Positions 1 through 8,168 of a stretch of 64,000 nt of DNA are shown here, piece by piece. Under the pieces are notes generated by a model. That model saw only the letters and a program-made list of their open reading frames with translations, did no database searches and was not told the DNA's origin. The DNA comes from Eutreptiella sp. 'Long Island Sound 2002' (taxonomy: Eukaryota; Euglenozoa; Euglenophyceae; Eutreptiales; Eutreptiaceae), in assembly GCA_964036045.1 (NCBI GenBank), contig OZ038383.1, forward strand, positions 113,557,241 to 113,621,240, given 5' to 3'. Every line of letters starts with the position of its first letter. The stretch's first letter is position 1. Made by a program: the position numbers and the translations under genes.

Positions 1-919
1 CTCCAAAGTGGCCAGGAACTGCATGGATGCTTCCGCAATTTTCATAATTAATACTCGCAACCTTAATCCGAATTTTTCAGGATGTCGACATCGGATTTTC
101 GACTTCGACATCCCCGCACTTGATTTGACCTCTTTCGAGTGGACGTACGTGCTTCCGTATGCACGAATCAACTTCCCTTTTATCCTGCCCTCCATTTGTC
201 TTAAAGATATGGGCAAAACAAAGTTGATTCGTGAGGCCACTTGTGAAGGTCATATCTCGTGTTACTTGCGAGTATTGACGATAAGGAAACGTGGGATGTA
301 TTCACAATACTCCCGACGTAATTTAGGAAGCTTCATATGCCTTGCGTTTCTACACATGCGCGCTAGTGTAATGGAACATGGTCAAGAGGGTAGAGTTTGC
401 GTTATAACTCTTTGGCCATGATATTGCGTGCGTTGAGATAACTTTCGAGTGTAGCGCGCAAGTGTTGGTGTTGCATAGGAACTCTCCTTGAGTTCCTATG
501 AGCGATTGACACAAAGTTATGCCCTTGGAGGGGCATGACATATCGTGGTGGGAGCTGCTTTTTGGGGCAATATGTGGTATGTGCCATATGTTGTGTTGCG
601 TGCCCATTTGGCGGGTCCATTGCTCCAAGTCGAACCCGCCAATGGACCTCATATTGTGCAAGCCCCTTCTCCAAACTCCCTACGGTCAATTGCAAGCCTA
701 ACCTTCGTGAAGGGAAGCTTGTGTGGTGATCCCGAAGCGATGCGTTGGGAGCAAGGTGTGTGTTTTACAATTTTCCATATTTTCATGTGCCCACTTGGGA
801 AGCGGCGCTCGTAACCTTTCATGGCGCCCCAAGTGGAGCACATATGTGGGATCGAAGGTCATTGGTGTCAAGTCATTGTGTTTAGAAGGATTAGTTGATT
901 GCACGAACCAAGCCAAAGA

Positions 920-933
920 TATTATAATATAAT
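920..933 (+). promoter_or_regulatory. TATA-rich element in LTR, possible promoter core
   Basis: The strongest AT-only run in the LTR is TATTATAATATAAT. It is repeated unchanged in the 3' LTR at 15154-15167. An LTR must carry the RNA polymerase II promoter, and this is the best TATA-like candidate I see, but no transcription start can be read from sequence alone. Confidence 0.25.
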
Positions 934-992
934 TGTGCACCTTTCAATGCACTTTTGTGTGTCTTTGTGCCAATTTTGCCATTTTTGGCTCG

Positions 993-1048
993 TCATGATG
1001 TCAAGTGGCGAACGTATATCTCAACGTTGCGCTCAATTGACATCATGA
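993..1048. other. 12-bp perfect inverted repeat in LTR
   Basis: TCATGATGTCAA (993-1004) and TTGACATCATGA (1037-1048) are exact reverse complements separated by 32 bases. The same pair is intact in the 3' LTR at 15227-15282. It could be a dimeric factor-binding site (it contains TGATGTCA-like half sites) or an RNA stem. The function is unknown. Confidence 0.6.
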
Positions 1049-2610
1049 CCCAAGTATGTTTTGAGGGTGCATACTTCGGTCGCCAACATATCTTGGACCC
1101 GGCGAATAACTCCTCTTGAGCTTGGCATACCGTGGCCGCCATGTTGGCGATTTGGGACTATCCCAAATCACGGGCTCACTTGGCGACCCTGCCATTCCCA
1201 ATACCGGGGGAGTTGGGCGACGCCCCAAAGATATGTTGGACATATATGACTTGATACCAATCCTATGGCACACTCCGGTCCGAGTCGGACATGTGCCTCA
1301 TTTGCCCTAACCATGAGTGTGCGCAATTTTGGCCATTTTGAGCATTTTTCTACTTTTGCTGCCCGCCGTGCACTATGTTCTAACCTTCGTGCACGCCGGA
1401 CGCATGGACCAATGGACCATATATGACATGGGTGTTATGGGTAATGGTCCCCATGGTCCACACACCACGTGGGCGAAGCGGAGCCGCCTTCGTTCAGGCG
1501 CTAGGCCAAATTGAGTGTGGGCAATTTTGCCATTTTTGCATTCGTGGACCCAATTGGGATCGTCACCACGCCAAGTGGCATGAAGATCTTTGAGAGCCAA
1601 GGGCATGGGAGTCTCTTTTCGACTCCCGGTGGATCACGTATGGAATGGCGGATCCGATCTTCAAGCAGGCGTGGAGATATACTATTGGGAGCACACCGAA
1701 TTTTGGCTCATTTCAGGCAGCCAAAATGACCCAATTTTGGGACCCCAATTTCCCCCTTCCGTGTGGTCAATTGGCGGCCCCATTCCTCTAAGCCCATAGG
1801 GAGCCCGGACCCAAATCCAAGTTGTACACTCAGATATAAGTCCTAGGTCCTGCCTCCTACCCTGTGAGCCATTGGTCTTACCTTGGCCGGGCGAGCCGCA
1901 CGTGGGAATGACGCCAATTTTGGTGATTTTGGCATCATGACCCCACATGACTCATCCGTGCTGCCCTGATGCCGAGACTTCAGAGGGAACCAGGTTGGGT
2001 GAGGGCTCCGGGGAGTTCGTACTTGAAGGGCATAGAGTCAGTTGCATCGTCCCTACCTCTGGCGGGTCCGAACGAGGGGTCAATTTTGGGGATTTTTGAG
2101 TTAATTTCAGTTTGGGCTGAAACAGCCCATTTTCAGCTACCAACTCCTGGGTGATAATGGCGGGGCCATATCTCTGGCTCAGAGAGGAGTTGGGACCTGC
2201 CGGTAAGGGAGCATAGGGAGCCACTGTCGGTTGGCCTTAGAGCCCATTGGTTCCCAGGAACTCGCCTGTGGCTGTGCGGGACACCTCTCCCATTGGCAGG
2301 GTTTCAGGGTCCGGACTGAGCAGGGCATGGGTTGTGTTTGAACCCCCGCCCACATCAGCCACTGAGAGGGTCGGACCTGGGATTGGGATATGAGTCGGGA
2401 CTGAGTGTCTATTGTCCCTTGATGCCTTTACCCCAGTCCAGTCTTAACCCCATGTGTACATATCCTGATGTGTTGCTGTACATACATTCGTTCCCTCTTT
2501 GCAGAGTGGCAAGCATTCTGAAACGCTTTGTCACATGACACAGGCGTATTGATGCCCTTGTGAGCGTAGTGCCTTGCCTGCCTGCTCACTTGTGCGTGTC
2601 ACCGCAGCGT

Positions 2611-2632
2611 CCCGTGGCCGGCCCCCCACGGG
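2611..2632 (+). other. Hairpin just inside the LTR right end
   Basis: CCCGTGG (2611-2617) pairs with CCACGGG (2626-2632) around an 8-base loop, nine bases before the LTR edge. A second small stem, AACGC (2633-2637) with GCGTT (2645-2649), spans the LTR/leader border. The first hairpin is duplicated at 16845-16866 in the 3' LTR. Possible roles are integrase end recognition, dimerisation, or replacing a tRNA in priming; none is proven. Confidence 0.5.
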
Positions 2633-2641
2633 AACGCGTCA

Positions 2642-3092
2642 AAAGCGTTTCACCGCCGCGGGGTTACCCAGCCCTCGCGTGCCACTCGGGGCCACCAACC
2701 CCGAGCAGCGCGTCGCAGCAGCGCGGCGCAGCTCGCAGCTCGCAGCGCAGCGCAGCGTCTCGCAGCGCAGCGCAGCAGCTCGCAGCGCCACTCAGCGACA
2801 GCGCCGAGTTCGTCACGGAGCCCGCAGCGCCGTCAAGAGCATCGCCCTGATCGCGCAGCGCCCGTGGAAGAGGTGCACAGACCAGGACTCCTGCATCAGC
2901 CCCATCGGCCGACCCGGAGTCCCAACGGCCGACCAGCAAGGCCGCGTCAACCACCTCCACAACCACCGGCTGACCAGCACCAGCCGCACTTCCAATCCAG
3001 TGCTGCAGCACCCTCCCCAACAACCACAACCAGTTCGTTGAGGTGAACGAGTGCACATCAAGGACTTCAAGACCATCTACGCCCCCGCTGCC
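2642..3092 (+). other. 5' leader between LTR and gag, free of ATG
   Basis: The 451 bases between LTR and Gag contain no ATG on the plus strand, so a ribosome scanning from the LTR would first meet the Gag start at 3093. Positions 2700-2830 are built from short GCGCAGC and GCTCGCAGC-like repeats. A normal primer-binding site should begin with TGG immediately after the LTR. Here the sequence reads AAAGCGTTTCACC, so no standard tRNA 3'-end PBS is recognisable. Confidence 0.7.
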
Positions 3093-6000
3093 ATGGTGAA
3101 TTGGCAGGAAGCGGGCAGGACGTGGCCGCGGCCCCACCCCCATGCAGCACGCCTGCTGCGTGGGTTGGTTTGGGACCAGCATTACCGCCACAGCAACCCC
3201 CAGTGCGAAGGGGGCATGCCCAGGAGCTTCGAGCTCCGCACGGACATCGCCCCCGACCGCCTGCAGGCCGTGGAGGACTGGCTGCGGGCGGAGGGGTACG
3301 AGTACCGCCACCAGCAGAGGCGCTGGAGGGCGTGGACCCGGCCGGACAGGCCCGGTGAAGGGCTGCGCCCCGACGGGATTGAGGAGGACGAGGACCCCAA
3401 CGCCTACCCGTCGGGCGCCTCGATCAACGTCTCCCTGTGGGACGTGATCGAGAGGAAGTTCCCGGAACCGGGGAACGAGCGCAGGCTGCAGGGCAGCAGC
3501 AGCGCGTCTCCGGGGACGGAGAAGCGGTCCGCCGGGGACAGGAAGAGGGACCGGAAGTGGCGGGAGTACCAGGAGTCCCTGGCTGCCGAAGCCGCCCAAG
3601 GCGCCAAGGGCGGAACCCCAGCCCCCAGTCCCCAACGGCCCAATGGTGGACACCACCCCGGCTCCACCACCCTTGGCGACTACATCCAGGTCGCCAAGCA
3701 GACCCAGGCCAAGCCCCGTTCGCTGCTCCTGAAGGCCCGGCAGGCCTCAGCAGGCCCCAGCAGCGACATCGAGTCGGCCCACCGCGGGAGGACGCCGGCC
3801 GACCAGGCCAGCTCCAGCAGCAGCGTCGCTCCCGAAAGGGACGTGGCGCTCGCCTGTGAGCGCGCCTGTGGGGTGCCCTGCAACCGTCGGGTTGCCCGGC
3901 AACGGGCCAAGCAGTACAGCGCTGCTGTGGAGGGCGCCGCCGGCATCGCCCAGGAGGAGGCTGCGCAGTGGGCGCATGGCATGGCCATCCACACCCAGAC
4001 CGTGGCGGCCATCGCGGCTGGACTCACGGCCGTGGCCGCCCATAGTGCAGCAACTGCCCAGGTCAACGGTGAGTTGGCGGCAGTCGACGAGGAAGCCCGC
4101 CTGACGCAGGAGGCCATTGCCTGCAAGGAGGCCGAGGTGAAGGCGCTGGAAGAGGCGCTTGCCCAAGGGAGGGCAAAGAAGGAGGCGGAGGAAAGGGCCC
4201 ACGCCGAAGCGACGGCTAAGGCCCAGGAGGACACCGCCAAGAAGGAAGCCATCGAGGCCGCGCGACGGAAGGTCGCTGAGGAGAAGGCCAAGACGGAGGC
4301 GGAGCTGGCGGCGTTGGAGGCGCAGAAGGCGCAGCTGCTGCAGGCCCGGGAAGCCGAGGCGGCTCGTGCTCGGGAAGAGGCCGAAGCGCGAGCTCCTGCA
4401 GCCACCGCCGCCGCAATGGAGGAGGCAGAGGCCAAACTCCGCCACGAGACTCCCCCGGGAGGATCGCGAGTGGAGACCCTTCGAAGGCTTTTCGAAGGGG
4501 ACGCCTCCTCCAGGATGAAGCTGGATGAAGCGGACACGGGCAGCAGTGGGAGCGGTAGCACCACCGCCCGTCGACGGAGGAAGGGCAAGGGGAAGACCCC
4601 CGAGAGGCCGCGGAGGCCAGCGGGTGGGCACCCCCACGACAGTGACCCCTTCTTCACCGCCAGTGACGGGGATGAACGAGGCCGTCGACATCGCCAAGTG
4701 GTGGCTTGGACGGGCGGAGGTGGCGGAGACGTCCCCATGGAAGGTGAGGATGAGGATCCCCCTCCTCCCTACCGGAGCTCCGAGTCCTCCGTGACCGAGA
4801 CGCCCAGGTGGGGCGACATGGACGAGGATGACGACATGGAGTTCGGCATCACGAGGAGGCGCCCATCCTCGGACCCACCGAGGCGACCCGGCGGAGACCC
4901 ACCGGGACCCCCTGGCGGAGGACCTTCAGGACCCCCTGGAGGACGCCCACCCAGTGGACCCCCTGGAGGCGGACCACCTGGCGGGGGAGGACCCCCTGGA
5001 CCGGGCGGACCCGGCGGAGGCCCTCCTGGAGGACCCCCTGGGGACCCCGACGACCCACCAGGGAACGGCGACCCGGATGCCACCTGGTGGTGGATTGTCT
5101 ACCTCCGCAGGAGAGTCCAGTTGCTCGAGCTGGAGGTAGACACGGGCAAGAGCGAGATGGCTCGCATCTCCACGGTCGCCGCGCGCGCGCAGAAGGACCT
5201 GGACATCGCCAGGGCCGAGACCAAGTCGCTGACCAACGTCGTCAGCGGCCTGCAGGAGAGGCTGGATGCGCTGGAAGCCCGTGGGAGAGTCGGCAGCGAC
5301 CACCCACCCCTGGAGTCTGGCTCGTCGGACGACGGCTGGGGACCCGGACCAGGTCCAGGCAGACCCCACGCCCCCGGCGGAGCCCCCAGGAGTCGCCCCA
5401 GCGCCAGTGCCCCCTCTCTCACCGCCCCCTCTCACCACAGCGCGGGCCGCCGCAACGAGCGCGTGCCGCCCGGCGGTGGCAGTGAGGAATGGCGCGATGA
5501 GTGGCTCAGCGCGGACTACCACAACCGCCGTGCCCCACCGCGGACGCCTGTACGCCCCCGACGCCCGCCACCAGCCCCGGTGCCAATCCCCAGGGCTGGA
5601 GGACGTTATGGTGGACTCAGGGATGAGGTCCCCAGAGGAGACGTGGAGTGGGATGTCGGCGAAGGTGAGGACCTGGACCTGGATCTGGACCTGGAGGAGT
5701 TCGACATCAGCCCGCCGCGTGGTGTACGACGGGAGGCCGCTGAACGCAGCCGCCGGCGCCGTGATGAGGATGCGTACATGGATGCAGTACGGCGTGAACA
5801 TTTCGGTTCAGCGTACGTGGAGGAACCGCGGCGTAGCCACAGGGATTCCATGGAGGAGATGGACGTGGCGGCCGTGGGAGTCCGTGGGCGAGGGCGATGG
5901 GAACCTCGGTCGACCTCGCGGCCGGCGTTCATGGTCTCTAAGGCCGCGGACGCCGCCGTGTGGGAAGACTTGAAGGACATCAAGCCCCCCATGTACGATG

Positions 6001-7421
6001 GCAACCCCCTCAACCTCGACCGCTTCTTGGAGAAGCTGGACGATTGGGGGCTGGCCGTCACTGAAGACCAACCTCCCGCGGATGCGGAGAGATATGTCTT
6101 CAAACGGTTCAGGTACCGCCTGCCGGAAGTGCTCGGCGAGCTATACTTCGTGGCGACCAAGGAGGGGAAAGTCAAGACCCTCAAGGACGCCAAGAAGTGG
6201 CTCAACGAGCAGGAGCGGGTGGACGCTCCGCAGGTGGCTGCCAAGCGCTGGAAGTCCATCAAGCTTGAGCATGATGGACGGGAGATCCGCCTACGAGAGT
6301 GGCGAGACTTCCGAGGGAAATACACCCTCTTCCGCCGCAACGTGGAGGATTGGAACGAGGGTGACGAGCAGGCTCGCCTGCTCTCCATGCTGCCGGAAGC
6401 ATGGATCAAGAGCGTCACCAAGGAGGAATCCAAGAGGGCCAAGTCCAACCACACGGTCAAGATGATGCTCCCCAAGGAGTATCATACGAACGTTGTGTCT
6501 TGGGCGAAGAAGAACGTGGCCCGGGATGTCAAACGGCACTCCCTGCGGAACGCTCTTCTCATCACCGTCTCGGGCGATCGCGAGAAGACCGCGATCTGGC
6601 GCCTTGACGATTGTGAGTTGAGCGGCCAGACCATCCGTCTGCAGCCCATCCCGGCGCGGATGAGCTGCGACGAGATCCTGGAGTGGGTTGGCGAGGAAGT
6701 ACTCAAGGAGTACCGAAACCTCCACCACACCCGCGGGTTGAGGCCCGGCGACCGCGACGTCAACTACGTTGGCGAGGGACCTGGCGGGGAAGACGCCATG
6801 GACCCAGCGGGAGCCGGCGGCGATGAGACTCTCGTCGACGATGATGACGACGATGAGCCCGCCGAGGTGGCCGTCTGTGCCTTCGTGGCCAAGAACCTGA
6901 GCGCGGGGAGCAAGCCGGGAAACTGGAAGCCCCTGCAGCAGGGTTGGAGGAAGCAGGAGAAGAGGGACCCTCGCCGCATTGGCGACCCTCCGCTGTCCTT
7001 TGGGGAGTTCATACGAGCTCACCCGCAGGGCTGTTTCGTGTGTTATGGGAGGAAGAAAGGCTTCAACCATGACCACCGAAAATGCCCCGTCCACAAGGCC
7101 GACACGGAGGCTTACAAGAAGGCGCACGGGTCGAAGAAGCGTGCGCCCGCGGGTATCCGGGAAGCCAAAATGGAGGTCGACAAGGACGAGCTGGCCAAGC
7201 TGATGTCGTCGGTGGGGACCGAGTTGGCCAAGGAGATCCAGGAGATCAAACGGAACTGGGTCCCCAGGTCGGACAACAAGAACAAGGAGAACAACCAGAA
7301 TGACCAGAACAAGGACAAGGACAAGAAGGGTAAAGGAGGAGGTAAAGGGGGAAGAAAGAAGGGCGTCAACGACGTTGAGGCCGAGGAGCACACCCCCTCT
7401 TCCACAACCGACGCCCCCTAG
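3093..7421 (+). CDS. gag: Gag polyprotein, unusually long (1442 aa)
   Basis: The first ATG after the LTR is at 3093 in strong context (GCTGCCATGG), and the frame is open to TAG at 7419-7421. Visible regions: basic and charged N-terminal 200 residues; an Ala/Glu/Lys heptad-like coiled coil at about residues 326-452; a collagen-like Pro-Pro-Gly tract at about 588-660; a second coiled coil at about 668-732; an Arg/acidic linker; and a Ty3-type capsid-like region at about 950-1130, starting near YDGNPLNLDRFLEKL. A zinc-knuckle-like motif follows at about 1312-1335, then a Lys/Asn-rich nucleic-acid-binding tail. The knuckle reads CFVC, then H after 8 residues, then C after 4, that is CX2CX8HX4C rather than the usual CX2CX4HX4C. 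Most Ty3 Gags are about 300-500 residues, so the N-terminal 900 residues are an extension of unknown role. Its product should form the particle that packages the RNA. Confidence 0.88.
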   Translation: MVNWQEAGRTWPRPHPHAARLLRGLVWDQHYRHSNPQCEGGMPRSFELRTDIAPDRLQAVEDWLRAEGYEYRHQQRRWRAWTRPDRPGEGLRPDGIEEDEDPNAYPSGASINVSLWDVIERKFPEPGNERRLQGSSSASPGTEKRSAGDRKRDRKWREYQESLAAEAAQGAKGGTPAPSPQRPNGGHHPGSTTLGDYIQVAKQTQAKPRSLLLKARQASAGPSSDIESAHRGRTPADQASSSSSVAPERDVALACERACGVPCNRRVARQRAKQYSAAVEGAAGIAQEEAAQWAHGMAIHTQTVAAIAAGLTAVAAHSAATAQVNGELAAVDEEARLTQEAIACKEAEVKALEEALAQGRAKKEAEERAHAEATAKAQEDTAKKEAIEAARRKVAEEKAKTEAELAALEAQKAQLLQAREAEAARAREEAEARAPAATAAAMEEAEAKLRHETPPGGSRVETLRRLFEGDASSRMKLDEADTGSSGSGSTTARRRRKGKGKTPERPRRPAGGHPHDSDPFFTASDGDERGRRHRQVVAWTGGGGGDVPMEGEDEDPPPPYRSSESSVTETPRWGDMDEDDDMEFGITRRRPSSDPPRRPGGDPPGPPGGGPSGPPGGRPPSGPPGGGPPGGGGPPGPGGPGGGPPGGPPGDPDDPPGNGDPDATWWWIVYLRRRVQLLELEVDTGKSEMARISTVAARAQKDLDIARAETKSLTNVVSGLQERLDALEARGRVGSDHPPLESGSSDDGWGPGPGPGRPHAPGGAPRSRPSASAPSLTAPSHHSAGRRNERVPPGGGSEEWRDEWLSADYHNRRAPPRTPVRPRRPPPAPVPIPRAGGRYGGLRDEVPRGDVEWDVGEGEDLDLDLDLEEFDISPPRGVRREAAERSRRRRDEDAYMDAVRREHFGSAYVEEPRRSHRDSMEEMDVAAVGVRGRGRWEPRSTSRPAFMVSKAADAAVWEDLKDIKPPMYDGNPLNLDRFLEKLDDWGLAVTEDQPPADAERYVFKRFRYRLPEVLGELYFVATKEGKVKTLKDAKKWLNEQERVDAPQVAAKRWKSIKLEHDGREIRLREWRDFRGKYTLFRRNVEDWNEGDEQARLLSMLPEAWIKSVTKEESKRAKSNHTVKMMLPKEYHTNVVSWAKKNVARDVKRHSLRNALLITVSGDREKTAIWRLDDCELSGQTIRLQPIPARMSCDEILEWVGEEVLKEYRNLHHTRGLRPGDRDVNYVGEGPGGEDAMDPAGAGGDETLVDDDDDDEPAEVAVCAFVAKNLSAGSKPGNWKPLQQGWRKQEKRDPRRIGDPPLSFGEFIRAHPQGCFVCYGRKKGFNHDHRKCPVHKADTEAYKKAHGSKKRAPAGIREAKMEVDKDELAKLMSSVGTELAKEIQEIKRNWVPRSDNKNKENNQNDQNKDKDKKGKGGGKGGRKKGVNDVEAEEHTPSSTTDAP

Positions 7422-7454
7422 CGGAGCCCCTGCAGCCAAGGGCCCCAGCTAGGG
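7416..7454 (+). promoter_or_regulatory. In-frame UAG between Gag and protease, probable readthrough site
   Basis: The Gag frame carries one TAG (7419-7421) and then stays open to 8168. CCCTAGC (7416-7422), which includes the stop itself, is the exact reverse complement of GCTAGGG (7448-7454), so the RNA can fold with the stop codon in the stem. Retroviruses such as murine leukaemia virus use a UAG between gag and pol in a similar way with downstream structure. The alternative is a recent nonsense mutation in this copy. Confidence 0.55.
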
Positions 7455-8168
7455 CGGTCGCAGGATGGTGACGTGGGAAGCGCCGAACCATCCCTGTCGG
7501 GAGTCGGTAAACACAAGGGGACTGCCGCGGGCGGAAGGCCCGGTCTGGCGCCCAGTCGCGGAGGCGGGGTGAGGGCAAGTGACGGCACGAACCCTTGCAC
7601 CCGTCCGTCCTTCGCGACCAAGAACGTGTTTGATGTACTACAGGATCTATCCGAGAGTATCGGAGGATCACCCGGACCGCAGCTGGATGCTGCAGATGGG
7701 CAGCCTGAGCCCATTGTCCACGACCTGCACCAGTCGCTGGTGGAGCTTCTGGAACGGCCGGAGATCCTGAGTTTGCACGCCGTGCGCCGTGTCGGTCGCG
7801 AGCGGCAGTTGCATCTTAAGGTCCGTGCCCTATGCGGGGAAGTGGAAAAGGTTTTCGACGTGTTGGTCGACACGGGAGCTCAAGTCAGCTTGGTCAAGGC
7901 TGGCCTACTTCCACCAGAGTGTCTGACCGACAGTCGGAAGCCTGTCAGGCTGAAGGTGGCGAACGGCCAGTACATGGTGGGAGGCACGAAGGAAGCGGCC
8001 ATTGGGCTGCAGTTCGTGAACCATCGTGAGCTGAGCCGCCCAGACCTCGGCAAGGAAATCCTCCTGCACGGTAGCTTCTACGAGGCCGAGATGGAATGGG
8101 ACATGATCGTCGGGTACGACTTCATGATGGAGACGGACTCCGGCGTCCTCCCGGCCCAGCCTCCATGA
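7422..8168 (+). CDS. Retropepsin-like aspartic protease, made as extension of Gag
   Basis: This 248-residue frame continues Gag after the UAG. The catalytic motif VDTGAQVSLV is present, with the active-site Asp codon at 7869-7871, and a second protease signature, IVGYDF, lies near the C-terminus (about 8107-8124). There is no in-frame ATG before the catalytic Asp, so independent translation would not give an active enzyme. The Gag-protease fusion of about 1690 residues is therefore the expected product. The first 100 residues after the stop are Gly/Pro/Ser-rich linker with no recognised domain. The frame ends with TGA at 8166-8168, overlapping the Pol start. The protease would cut Gag and Pol in the particle. 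Confidence is high for the enzyme and lower for its mode of expression. Confidence 0.85.
   Translation, partial: RSPCSQGPQLGRSQDGDVGSAEPSLSGVGKHKGTAAGGRPGLAPSRGGGVRASDGTNPCTRPSFATKNVFDVLQDLSESIGGSPGPQLDAADGQPEPIVHDLHQSLVELLERPEILSLHAVRRVGRERQLHLKVRALCGEVEKVFDVLVDTGAQVSLVKAGLLPPECLTDSRKPVRLKVANGQYMVGGTKEAAIGLQFVNHRELSRPDLGKEILLHGSFYEAEMEWDMIVGYDFMMETDSGVLPAQPP
8165..8168 (+). promoter_or_regulatory. AUGA stop/start overlap between protease and Pol
   Basis: The protease stop TGA (8166-8168) overlaps an ATG (8165-8167) that is in the Pol frame. AUGA is the arrangement used for coupled termination-reinitiation in some fungal dsRNA viruses; related UAAUG overlaps are known in other systems. The Pol frame is open only from 8075, so a -1 frameshift is possible within 8075-8165. 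I found no X XXY YYZ slippery heptamer there. Reinitiation is therefore the simpler reading, unless an indel has occurred. Confidence 0.5.

Larger units (their letters stand above)
1..2641 (+). repeat. 5' LTR (left end cut by window)
   Basis: Positions 1-2641 match 14235-16875 collinearly with about 30 substitutions and no length change. The shared sequence ends in GCGTCA; the next base differs between the two copies (A at 2642, G at 16876), which fixes the right edge of the LTR at the canonical CA. The repeat holds many short perfect inverted repeats: 474-484 with 490-500, 608-616 with 634-642, 791-799 with 828-836, 993-1004 with 1037-1048, 1149-1157 with 1161-1169, and 1700-1708 with 1719-1727. 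Differences between the copies cluster at about 1580-1670. No tRNA or known gene is visible inside it. Confidence 0.94.

Noticed and set aside
3680-4738. Long minus-strand frames opposite Gag (for example 3680-4738 and 6291-7439) and opposite Pol (11078-12391)
   Set aside because: They are shadows of GC-rich coding on the plus strand, with biased Ser/Arg/Leu composition and no domains.
7419-7421. Non-standard genetic code with UAG as glutamine
   Set aside because: Gag, protease and Pol total about 3100 codons with only this one TAG and no TAA in frame. A reassigned code would show more, even with GC-rich codon use.
8075-8168. Classic -1 slippery heptamer between protease and Pol
   Set aside because: I found no X XXY YYZ sequence in the overlap in the protease frame. 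The AUGA overlap explains the layout more simply.
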